A stretch of DNA of 12,938 nt, from positions 1 through 12,938 of the forward strand of contig CAUHML010000091.1 of assembly GCA_959606905.1 (NCBI GenBank), in the 5' to 3' direction. The notes below the pieces were generated by a model that saw nothing but the letters and a program-made list of their open reading frames with translations, was not told the DNA's origin and searched no databases. Shown in pieces: positions 5,950 to 12,938 of this stretch. A program made the position numbers and the translations under genes. The stretch comes from an uncultured Bacteroides sp. (GTDB lineage Bacteria > Bacteroidota > Bacteroidia > Bacteroidales > Bacteroidaceae). How positions within the stretch are numbered: the stretch's first letter is position 1; each line of letters opens with the position of its first letter.

Positions 5950-7767
5950 TTATTTTGTATCAGGAGCTACAACTGTATAAACAGCACTACTTCTACCGGA
6001 AGAAAGGCGGAGATAACATTTTATATTTACTCCACTGAAAGATAAAGGTAACTGCAATGTATCCGTATAGAGTTTTCCATATAAACGAGGATCGGTACCA
6101 TCTGTGGTATAATATATATCAGCACCCTCTACTGACGGCTTCAAATCCACTATCGCGTTACCGCCTCTAACAATAGCTTTATCCCAACCAATCGGTTCGG
6201 GAATACGGAAAGTAACCCCTTGTCTATCCAGTTCAGCCAAACATCCCGCTAATCTTTCACGGAAATCTGCATAATTCTTCTTTTCCGCAGGTGACCAACC
6301 TATTTCTGAAAGGGCCATAGCCCGAGGATATGCCATATAGTTCACTTTATCAGGATGATGTATAAATTCTCCCCAAACATTAGCTTGTACCCCCATTATA
6401 TAACCGCATTGCTCTTTTGTAAGCTTAGGCGTATAAGGTTCATAGCTGTAGATATGTTCCAACGTAACCAGTCCTCCTATATTTAAAGGCTCATTAGTAT
6501 AATCCTCACTCTGATAATAATCAATATACATATAGTTATTGGGAGCCATCACCACTTTATGCCCCATTCCCGCTGCAGCAATTCCACCGTTTTCTCCTCT
6601 CCAGCTCATTACAGCAGCATTCGGTGCCAGACCACCTTCTAAGATTTCATCCCAACCAATGATTTTTCGCCCCTTCCCCGTTACAAATTCATCCAAATGA
6701 TGGATGAAGTAACTTTGTAATTCATGTTCATCTTTCAATTTATTTTCCTTAATGCGTCGTTGACACTTCGGACATTCTTTCCAACGTCTTTTAGGTGCCT
6801 CATCACCGCCTATATGAATATACTCACCGGGAAACAAATCTATCACCTCAGATAAAACATCTTCTACAAACCGATAGGTTTTATCATTACCGAGACAAAG
6901 AACTTCCTCCTTAATACCCCAAGTTTCCGGTATCCGAAATGGTCCGCCCGTGCAAGACAGCTCCGGATATGTAGCTAAAACAGACATTGTATGTCCTGGT
7001 AAATCGATCTCCGGAACAATAGTGATGTACCTATCTGCCGCATATTGGATAATCTCCTTAATCTGCTCCTGAGTATAGAATCCTCCATGTGGAATACGAT
7101 CTTGTTCTGTCGGATTATGCCCCCACTGAGTACTATTACGCCATGCCCCAATTTTGGTCAATTCTGGATACTTTTTTATTTCAATACGCCACCCGGCATC
7201 TTCTGTCAAATGCCAATGGAATCTATTTATTTTATAACGAGCCATTAAATCTATATACTCTTTTACATATTCCACTGAGTAAAAATAACGTGCAACATCC
7301 AACATCAAACCACGATAACCAAAACGGGGTTCATCATTTATCATAATATACGGAAGCTGTATGCATCCATTTCCCTTATCAACAAGTAACTGCTGCAATG
7401 TCTGAATTCCATAAAATATTCCAGCTTCACTTCCCTTGATTGTTACTCCCTTATCATCCACAACTAATGAATATGCCTCTAAAGGCATTTTCTTGTCTAT
7501 CTGCAAATGAATGGCATTCTTTCCTTTCGATCCTTTCTTCAAAGTCACCCCAAACCGTCCATCTAAATAATTATTAAAGAGACTGACTGTTTTGGTAAGC
7601 GCATCATTACTGTAATTTATACGTGTATCGGCAGATACATCCCAAGAACCTTCTCCCATCACCATTTCTTTTGGCATAGGAATTACTGACTGTGCATTAC
7701 AAGGTAACGTACCGAGAATAATACATATTACCAATATGTATTCCCATCTGATTTCGTGTTTAATCAT
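5950..7767 (-). CDS. GH20 beta-N-acetylhexosaminidase, secreted
   Basis: A 605-residue exo-enzyme predicted to release terminal beta-linked GlcNAc or GalNAc by substrate-assisted catalysis. A Sec signal peptide ends near PCNAQ (22-26). The small N-terminal GH20b domain covers about 27-145. The (beta/alpha)8 barrel starts at YRGLMLDVARYF (151-162), with FHWHLTEDAGWR (183-194) and VPEIDLPGH (251-259). The catalytic pair is Asp322-Glu323 in HIGGDEAPK, with WDEILEGG (372-379) and VQANVWGE (460-467) also conserved. A C-terminal segment with YYTTDGTDP (552-560) resembles the chitobiase/hexosaminidase C-terminal or Fn3-like domain. All key residues are present, so this is the best functional prediction in the operon. 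Its ATG overlaps the end of the GH3 gene by 8 nt, suggesting translational coupling. Confidence 0.95.
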   Translation of the reverse strand: MIKHEIRWEYILVICIILGTLPCNAQSVIPMPKEMVMGEGSWDVSADTRINYSNDALTKTVSLFNNYLDGRFGVTLKKGSKGKNAIHLQIDKKMPLEAYSLVVDDKGVTIKGSEAGIFYGIQTLQQLLVDKGNGCIQLPYIMINDEPRFGYRGLMLDVARYFYSVEYVKEYIDLMARYKINRFHWHLTEDAGWRIEIKKYPELTKIGAWRNSTQWGHNPTEQDRIPHGGFYTQEQIKEIIQYAADRYITIVPEIDLPGHTMSVLATYPELSCTGGPFRIPETWGIKEEVLCLGNDKTYRFVEDVLSEVIDLFPGEYIHIGGDEAPKRRWKECPKCQRRIKENKLKDEHELQSYFIHHLDEFVTGKGRKIIGWDEILEGGLAPNAAVMSWRGENGGIAAAGMGHKVVMAPNNYMYIDYYQSEDYTNEPLNIGGLVTLEHIYSYEPYTPKLTKEQCGYIMGVQANVWGEFIHHPDKVNYMAYPRAMALSEIGWSPAEKKNYADFRERLAGCLAELDRQGVTFRIPEPIGWDKAIVRGGNAIVDLKPSVEGADIYYTTDGTDPRLYGKLYTDTLQLPLSFSGVNIKCYLRLSSGRSSAVYTVVAPDTK

Positions 7768-10369
7768 GACTGTAATTCAATTTTATATCTATATCCTTTT
7801 GTTTATTCACCTTGATATTTACTGTCTCGAATCCTTTGGCAGAAATCGTTAGCACATCGTTTTCTACAGTCAGAATGGAATATCTTCCGCCTTCCTTACT
7901 TATAACCGTTCTACCAGAATAATTAGATTTGATTTCAATTCCACTTATAGGGGTTGCTTGTACATCTCTGACACAACCAGCAACCTTTATCTTTCTTCCT
8001 GGATTCTTCACAATTTCATCCATGCAGAAGTCGTTATGACCAAGACTATTACTAGTCACCGGCTGTCTGCCAACAAAGATTGTCCTTCGTAATCTGATAT
8101 CATCTGAGGCTGTTCCTATCTGTATTTCATACTCCCCTTCTTCTACTACTTTTTTCATGCTCAAATCATATAAGGCCAATTCTTGTATTGGTAGCTTCAA
8201 AACAACTGTCTGCATTTCGCCTGGTTGTAAGAATGGTTTTGAGAATGCCTTCAGTTGCTTGACTGGAGTCACAACCGAACTGACCACATCTCGAACATAA
8301 AGCTGTACTACCTCCTTTCCCGCTACACTACCCGTATTCTTCAAAGATACACTGACAATCAAGGTATCAGATGGATGTAATAACTCTGCAGAATAATGAG
8401 CATTCAAATACTCAAATGTAGTATAACTCAATCCATGCCCAAAAGACCATAACGGAGCTGATGAAGAAAAAACATAATCACGTCCAGGTTCATTTGGTCT
8501 ACCAGGACGACGATAGAATCCTTTGTCCGTTGGCAAATGATTATAAAAAACCGGTAAATGTCCTACGCTCTGCGGAAACGAGAATGGAAGTTTGGCTGAA
8601 GGATTAATATTTCCCAATAACATATCAGCTATTGCATCTCCAGCTTTCTCACCACCGTACCATTGTACAACTATGGCTGGAATATGTTCTTTTATCCAAG
8701 AAATAGAAAAAGGCTTACCTGTAACCAATACAACTATAACAGGTTTTCCTATTGCATAGATTTCTTCCACCAATTCTTCTTGTACACCTGTCAGATCCAG
8801 AGAAGAGAGGTCAAACCCCTCCCCACATGTAGCATCTGAATAGTCACGTGCCAGTGAAGCACTAGAAGAACCAACAAATACAACAGCCATGTCACTCGCT
8901 TTTACAGCAGCTACAGCTTCATCAAATCCGGATTTATTATCTGTAATAAGATCACATCCTGCCGCATAATTTATTTTTATCTTATTTCCAACCCGTTTCT
9001 TTAGGCCTTCAAGTGGAGTAACCCCATCTTTATTACTCCGGCTCCATGTATAATCCCCGAACTGTACTTGATTAGCATTCGGCCCAATCACTGCTAATGA
9101 TTTTATTTTATTCAAATTTAAGGGTAAAAGAGTATTTTCATTCTTCAATAAAACAATCGATTCATCAGCCACTCTGCGCGATAGCTCCACCGCTTCTTTA
9201 GTACGCATGGCTACTTCCGGCATGTCAGCGCCCTGATATGGATTCTCGAACAATCCTAATTCAAATTTAACACGTAAGATACGTCCAACAGCCAAATCCA
9301 CATATTTTTCATCAAACCTGCCTTGCTCTATCAATTGCTCCAAAGCCCAATAGCAATTACTGGAAGCTTCCAAGTCCACCCCCGCAGTCAAGGCTTGGAT
9401 AGCCGCTTCACTATCATCCTTAGCTGTATGCTGAAAATCCTTCAACATAGCCACTGCCCCCCAATCGGAATATACATATCCTTTGAATCCCCATTCATTG
9501 CGTAAAATATTCGTCAGTAAATAAGAAGAAGCAGAATTAGGGATGCCATTCCAAGAATTATAGGAGGTCATCACCGCCTTCACTTCCGTATTCCGAACAG
9601 CCATCTCATACGGCTTGATATGGATATTACGTATATCCCGTTCTCCACTCTCAACTGAAGCCAAGTTCAGCCCTCCCAAAGGAGCTCCTCCCGGTCCAAA
9701 AGGTTTCAACATTGGAGATATTCCTCCGTCAATATAACCTTTCACTTGTGCAATCCCCATCTGTCCCACTAGCCAAGGATCTTCACCAAACGATTCCTCA
9801 ACACGCCCCCATCGCAAATCCCGAACAACATCCAATCCTGGTGAAAGAGTCTGAATTACCCCTTGGGACCTTAATTCTGTAGCAATTGCTTTAGTCATCT
9901 GATAAGCCAAATCTAAATTAAAAGTACTACCAACGGCTACAGATTGAGGAAAAATGGTAGAACCATCATGTACCGAGCCATGTAAAGACTCAGTTACTGT
10001 AAAAACTGGGATTCCCAAGCGTGTCTCTTCAACCATATATTTCTGAATTGCATGAAATGCTTTCCGCACATTTTCACCAGTAAGATTGAATCCCTCAATA
10101 CAGCCGTAACTAATATCACCAGCTGCATCTCTTAATTTTTGGTAATCCACCTCTTGACCATTGTATAATTGATAACCATGCAAATGACTTAATTGTGCTA
10201 TTTTTTCTCGTAATGTCATTCTGCCCAATAAATCTGTAACCCGTCGTTCAACAGACATACTAGAATCCTTGTACACCGGAATGCATTGAGCCATGGAATC
10301 TACGGCAATAAGAACCGACAATATAAAAGGTAATAACCATTTTTTCAAAATCCTATCTTCAAGTAACAT
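7760..10369 (-). CDS. GH3 glycoside hydrolase with C-terminal carboxypeptidase-regulatory-like domain
   Basis: An 869-residue exo-beta-glycosidase of family GH3 (activities include beta-glucosidase, beta-xylosidase and others). A Sec signal peptide ends near DSMAQ (24-28). The (beta/alpha)8 domain spans about 35-375 and contains PVFTVTESLHG (121-131) and the nucleophile Asp302 in YVYSDWG. The alpha/beta sandwich (about 395-600) carries GEGFDLSSLDL (516-526) with likely acid/base Glu517. The Fn3-like domain (about 665-760) contains NTGSVAGKEVVQLYV. Residues about 790-866 add a beta-sandwich like CarboxypepD_reg: VAGCVRDVQATPISG, SKEGGRYS, SAKGFETV. The normal substrate-binding KHFG is replaced by KPFG (222-225), so specificity may be unusual. 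Its ATG lies 37 nt after the stop codon of the preceding GH172 gene. AT content and codon use look like those of its neighbours. Confidence 0.93.
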   Translation of the reverse strand: MLLEDRILKKWLLPFILSVLIAVDSMAQCIPVYKDSSMSVERRVTDLLGRMTLREKIAQLSHLHGYQLYNGQEVDYQKLRDAAGDISYGCIEGFNLTGENVRKAFHAIQKYMVEETRLGIPVFTVTESLHGSVHDGSTIFPQSVAVGSTFNLDLAYQMTKAIATELRSQGVIQTLSPGLDVVRDLRWGRVEESFGEDPWLVGQMGIAQVKGYIDGGISPMLKPFGPGGAPLGGLNLASVESGERDIRNIHIKPYEMAVRNTEVKAVMTSYNSWNGIPNSASSYLLTNILRNEWGFKGYVYSDWGAVAMLKDFQHTAKDDSEAAIQALTAGVDLEASSNCYWALEQLIEQGRFDEKYVDLAVGRILRVKFELGLFENPYQGADMPEVAMRTKEAVELSRRVADESIVLLKNENTLLPLNLNKIKSLAVIGPNANQVQFGDYTWSRSNKDGVTPLEGLKKRVGNKIKINYAAGCDLITDNKSGFDEAVAAVKASDMAVVFVGSSSASLARDYSDATCGEGFDLSSLDLTGVQEELVEEIYAIGKPVIVVLVTGKPFSISWIKEHIPAIVVQWYGGEKAGDAIADMLLGNINPSAKLPFSFPQSVGHLPVFYNHLPTDKGFYRRPGRPNEPGRDYVFSSSAPLWSFGHGLSYTTFEYLNAHYSAELLHPSDTLIVSVSLKNTGSVAGKEVVQLYVRDVVSSVVTPVKQLKAFSKPFLQPGEMQTVVLKLPIQELALYDLSMKKVVEEGEYEIQIGTASDDIRLRRTIFVGRQPVTSNSLGHNDFCMDEIVKNPGRKIKVAGCVRDVQATPISGIEIKSNYSGRTVISKEGGRYSILTVENDVLTISAKGFETVNIKVNKQKDIDIKLNYSHD

Positions 10370-10406
10370 ATTTCAGTAATTCAAAAAGTAAATATAAATA
10401 TCAATC

Positions 10407-11597
10407 TTATGGTATAGCTTGATGGTCTGTATCACGCATTCTATACCAATCAACCAACTTTTCTTTCTCTGGTAATTTGAACGCCAGAGGTACAGCTTTG
10501 TCTTGATACCAGAAAGCCGCCGAAGAGAATTTAAAGGGCCGGGTCTGCTCCGGTTTACGGGGATTTATAAAATCAAAAATAAAACTTTCATTGAAACAGA
10601 TTGCATCTTGCTCATGATAACGATACATACTCACCATCGAACGGAGCGGATCCTTTATAGGAACTCCATGCAACTCTCCACAGAATTCACCTTCCCTAAA
10701 ATACCAGCCACCATTAAAATAATCTTCAAGTCCAGAACCAACTATAGTCGGTACACTTTTGTCTTCCGTATCGATATAAATAAACTCGGGTGCTTCCAAA
10801 TATCCCAAGTAGTTTGGAAGCCAACTCTGCATGGACAAGGAACAGCCAATAAAATGTCCATGTCCTTTAGTCTGCAATATGGTTAATGGTTCATAACCAG
10901 GATTGGTACCAGCATTATATAAACAATGGAATCGTCCCATACCCTCAGGTAAACTCTCCAATTGATCATAATTGGCATTTAAGAAAACGCTTGTAGTCAA
11001 ACGGTGATGAAGATTTTCCACTTCTATCCTTACCTTTTTAAATGGCATCGGAAAATAACAATAGAAACCTCCACTGGACATACCTATATATTTGGACATA
11101 TAATGCTTATATTCACAATGCCCTATACCAAAGAAGTCACCAATCGGACATTCTACAGAAGGATAGTCCTCACCATCCCAATAAATACGCAAAATCAGCA
11201 TTTTCAAAATAGTAGGATCAGGCCACCGCTCCTTACTTAAATCCCAATTTTCCCAAAACCAACCATTAATAGTAAACCACATACGGGTAATTACACCAGG
11301 AGAAGTGTGATCTACCAGTACGGATTTCTCACCCGGTCCAACCAAATGGGCTTTAATCTTAGTATTCAAGTCAAAAGTCGTAAACTGACGAGATACAGCG
11401 TTACGCATAGTATGGATAGATGTAAAAGCAGAGGTTTGAATGTCTCTCCGTTCTTTCTTGATGGGATTCAATGCATGCCCTACACCAGGTAATGCTGCCA
11501 ATCCTACGGCACCTGCCATAGTAGCCAATGCTTTACGACGAGACATCTTTTGAGGGCTGGAATCCATATTGCCCGGAATTTGTTTTCTCTTCATCAT
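10407..11597 (-). CDS. DUF2961 protein, glycoside hydrolase family GH172, Tat-exported
   Basis: The product, 396 residues from the chosen ATG, belongs to DUF2961/GH172. Characterised members cleave or rearrange alpha-fructofuranosides, and others are exo-acting D-arabinofuranosidases or galactofuranosidases. The N-terminus has a twin-arginine signal: SRRKALATMAGAVG at 19-32 followed by ALPGVGHA, so it is exported folded. The paired beta-jelly-roll region begins near residue 60. The family signature GSGLEDYF is at 287-294 with Glu291, the position expected for the catalytic carboxylate in this family. SMYRYH (322-328 region) is also typical. An upstream in-frame TTG at 11612 abuts the previous stop codon, but ATG codons at 11597 and 11594 are better starts; Met18 just before SRRK is also possible. 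The substrate cannot be read from sequence. Confidence 0.9.
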   Translation of the reverse strand: MMKRKQIPGNMDSSPQKMSRRKALATMAGAVGLAALPGVGHALNPIKKERRDIQTSAFTSIHTMRNAVSRQFTTFDLNTKIKAHLVGPGEKSVLVDHTSPGVITRMWFTINGWFWENWDLSKERWPDPTILKMLILRIYWDGEDYPSVECPIGDFFGIGHCEYKHYMSKYIGMSSGGFYCYFPMPFKKVRIEVENLHHRLTTSVFLNANYDQLESLPEGMGRFHCLYNAGTNPGYEPLTILQTKGHGHFIGCSLSMQSWLPNYLGYLEAPEFIYIDTEDKSVPTIVGSGLEDYFNGGWYFREGEFCGELHGVPIKDPLRSMVSMYRYHEQDAICFNESFIFDFINPRKPEQTRPFKFSSAAFWYQDKAVPLAFKLPEKEKLVDWYRMRDTDHQAIP

Positions 11598-11612
11598 ATT
11601 ATGTATTAACAA

Positions 11613-12809
11613 TTATCCTTGCGGTTCAATCTCTAAAATAGAGCCTTGTATATGTCTAGTACCTTTGGCTCTGTCAAAGTTTATATAGTATACCACCAAT
11701 ACCCTCTTCTCATCCAGCTGTACAGCCCATGTATATCCGACATCTCCATCATCCGCATCATCTCTTATGATAATCTCAGGAGCCGTGGCATAATCTGTAC
11801 ATTCTGCATTAAGAATTCTGGCTCTAACTCCACAAGGTTCATGACGATAACCATATGTCAACAAAACTCTATTGTCTGGCAGCCTCATTGCCTGGAGAGG
11901 ATGTCCTTTGAACCCCATACTTTTCCATTCACCAAATGTTTTCCCACCATCTATGGACCGTGCAATACAAGCTTGGTCACCAAACGCTTCCGAACGCATA
12001 AAAGCAATCAAATCCCCATTAGGCGTTTCATACATGGAAGTCTCATTAAACGAGACCTTTTTATCTTTAGCAATTTTCGTACCGTATTCCCATGTTTTTC
12101 CTTTATCTTTGGATATAAGCAAATAGACCGACGTATTTCTTAAAGCTTCTGTATCAGAAGCTACTACTGCCCAAAAAATACGTCCATCTTTTCCTTCATA
12201 CAAAGCGCCACGATTATAAGCCGGCAATTTACCTCCCAATCCACTATAATTTATTTCAGACGGAACGCTACAAGGTATAATCAAATCATTCCAAGTTCTA
12301 CCATCATCATAAGAACGGAGCAAATATCCTCCTGCAAAAACAGCGTCTGTATTCTGTACGAACGGTTTCTTAAGAACAGCTAAACCATCCGGACGAATAA
12401 ATGTCCACAAATAACTAGCACATAGCAGTGTTCCATCTTTCAACTTCAACAAACATGGATCTTGTGAGCCTCCAAACGGATGGGCATAAAGCAGTTCCGG
12501 TTCCTTGGTCCAATGTTCGCCATCTTTGGATCTCACTACTACCAGATAACTATTCGGGTCCAAATGATTATTCTTCTTCTCCTTAAAGACTTTACGGTCT
12601 GGAGCTCTTCTGAACGATACCAGTATCTCTCCATTCGATAATTTTACAGCTGAAGGAAAAGCGGAGTAAAACATGGTATCCTTATATATTATTACATCCT
12701 TTATTTTCTTGACACCTGGTATCAAAACGTCATTCTGTTGAGCAAACAATGTTGTCGCAGAACACAAGTGGACAAGCAGACAATAAAAGAGAAATATAGA
12801 CTTTTTCAT
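11613..12809 (-). CDS. Sialidase-fold (BNR/Asp-box) secreted protein, probably not a neuraminidase
   Basis: A 398-residue six-bladed beta-propeller protein of the sialidase superfamily. A Sec signal peptide ends near TLFAQ (20-24). Four Asp boxes are visible: RSKDGEHW (93-100), RSYDDGRTW (165-173), ISKDKGKTW (232-240) and RSIDGGKTF (284-292). The N-terminal motif that is Y/F-R-I-P in GH33 sialidases reads SAFPSAV (49-55), so the first Arg of the catalytic triad is replaced by Ala50. Other conserved-looking segments are FNETSMYETPNGDLIAFMR (254-272) and GYTWAVQLDEKRVLVVYY (358-375), typical of BNR-repeat proteins found in PULs. It is probably an exo-acting glycosidase or a glycan-binding propeller of unknown specificity. 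It is the first gene after the SusD-like gene, separated by a strong hairpin, and I see no promoter of its own. Confidence 0.88.
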   Translation of the reverse strand: MKKSIFLFYCLLVHLCSATTLFAQQNDVLIPGVKKIKDVIIYKDTMFYSAFPSAVKLSNGEILVSFRRAPDRKVFKEKKNNHLDPNSYLVVVRSKDGEHWTKEPELLYAHPFGGSQDPCLLKLKDGTLLCASYLWTFIRPDGLAVLKKPFVQNTDAVFAGGYLLRSYDDGRTWNDLIIPCSVPSEINYSGLGGKLPAYNRGALYEGKDGRIFWAVVASDTEALRNTSVYLLISKDKGKTWEYGTKIAKDKKVSFNETSMYETPNGDLIAFMRSEAFGDQACIARSIDGGKTFGEWKSMGFKGHPLQAMRLPDNRVLLTYGYRHEPCGVRARILNAECTDYATAPEIIIRDDADDGDVGYTWAVQLDEKRVLVVYYINFDRAKGTRHIQGSILEIEPQG

Positions 12810-12835
12810 ATATAATTTTATTATGTTCGTTTATC

Positions 12836-12879
12836 AATCTTTCCAATATGCTGTAAAGTTACAACATATTGGAAAGATT
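12836..12879. promoter_or_regulatory. 44-bp near-perfect hairpin between the SusD-like gene and the enzyme genes
   Basis: Arms 12836-12850 and 12865-12879 form a perfect 15-bp inverted repeat (AATCTTTCCAATATG and its complement). Inside it, one C/A mismatch is followed by a further 5-bp stem, TGTAA (12852-12856) with TTACA (12859-12863), closing on AG. On the minus strand no U-tract follows, so it is not a standard intrinsic terminator. It starts 14 nt after the SusD stop and ends 27 nt before the next start codon. Differential mRNA stability, or partial termination that lowers enzyme expression relative to SusC/D, is the likely role (inference). Confidence 0.8.
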
Positions 12880-12892
12880 TCAATAATATACT

Positions 12893-12938
12893 TTATTTAT
12901 CCCAACCAGGATTTTGAGTAACTTTCGGCTCCACGCTT
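12893..12938 (-). CDS. SusD-like outer-membrane glycan-binding lipoprotein, C-terminal end only
   Basis: Only the last 14 complete codons lie in the window, reading SVEPKVTQNPGWDK and stop on the minus strand; the rest is beyond position 12938. The ending TQNPGW is characteristic of SusD/RagB-family C-termini, where a final NPGY or NPGW is common. The placement, just upstream of a run of secreted glycoside hydrolases on the same strand, fits a SusD that partners a SusC TonB-dependent transporter in a PUL. With so few residues the call depends on this motif plus context. Confidence 0.75.
   Translation of the reverse strand, partial: SVEPKVTQNPGWDK

Larger units (their letters stand above)
3245..12938 (-). 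other. Polysaccharide utilization locus, enzyme-encoding distal part
   Basis: Six same-strand genes with gaps of 83, 15, 37, -8 and 4 nt, closed by an intrinsic terminator, run from a SusD-like protein to a GH116-like lipoprotein. All five complete products have export signals: three Sec, one Tat, one lipoprotein. This is the standard organisation of the downstream part of a Bacteroidota PUL. The susC gene and the regulator, usually a sigma/anti-sigma pair or hybrid two-component protein, are expected beyond the right edge. No internal TAnnTTTG promoter is evident in the intergenic gaps. Confidence 0.85.

Noticed and set aside
6721..6790. Cys-x-x-Cys pair in GH20 (ECPKCQ) as a possible zinc-binding insertion
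   Set aside because: Only two cysteines are close together, with no second pair, and the segment is a usual part of GH20 enzymes from this phylum.
11598..11612. TTG start of the DUF2961 gene adjacent to the preceding stop codon
   Set aside because: Two ATG codons follow within 18 nt (11597 and 11594) and give a more usual Tat-type N-terminus; nothing supports the TTG.
11646..12143. Plus-strand open frame of 165 codons opposite the sialidase-fold gene, and similar plus-strand frames across 3369-11600
   Set aside because: They are antisense to well-supported enzymes, have no family resemblance, no promoter or ribosome-binding context, and unlikely compositions.

Overview
The window looks like a chromosomal segment of a gut-type Bacteroidota bacterium (Bacteroides or a close relative). 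The evidence is the -7 promoter elements matching TAnnTTTG, the weak Shine-Dalgarno usage, AT-rich intergenic DNA, a short Crp/Fnr-type regulator, and a SusD-like C-terminus followed by a run of secreted glycoside hydrolases. This is the layout of a polysaccharide utilization locus (PUL). The species cannot be named from the sequence.

Positions 1-345 hold a compact tRNA unit: promoter, leader hairpin, tRNA-Tyr(GTA), tRNA-Gly(TCC) and a strong intrinsic terminator. Positions 346-3250 hold four unrelated housekeeping or accessory genes. These are a small secreted hypothetical protein (minus), a divergently transcribed Crp/Fnr-family regulator (plus), a membrane acyltransferase of the OafA type (plus), and, convergent with it, a small degenerate YkvA/DUF1232-like protein (minus). 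The gap between the two convergent genes is almost entirely one long imperfect inverted repeat.

Positions 3245-12938 are one minus-strand operon, the distal part of a PUL. In transcription order it has the last codons of a SusD-like lipoprotein (window edge), a 44-bp near-perfect hairpin, a sialidase-fold BNR/Asp-box protein, a Tat-exported DUF2961 protein (GH172), a GH3 enzyme with an extra C-terminal beta-sandwich, a GH20 beta-hexosaminidase, a GH116-like lipoprotein, and an intrinsic terminator. Gene spacings are tiny (an 8-nt overlap, 4 nt, 17 nt, 37 nt), so the five enzymes are probably made from one transcript that continues from an upstream susC-susD pair.

The likely logic is that SusC/D outside the window imports an oligosaccharide, and the exo-acting enzymes GH172, GH3, GH20, GH116 and the sialidase-fold protein trim it in the periplasm. 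The target contains at least one beta-linked HexNAc (GH20, the best supported activity) and possibly furanosyl sugars (GH172, GH116). The exact glycan is unknown. Three of the five enzymes show departures from family signature residues. The GH3 has KP in place of the substrate-binding KH pair, the GH116-like protein has an unusual nucleophile region, and the sialidase-fold protein lacks the first catalytic arginine. The system may therefore act on a substrate not covered by family-level annotation. No CRISPR array, insertion sequence, phage gene or rRNA was seen.
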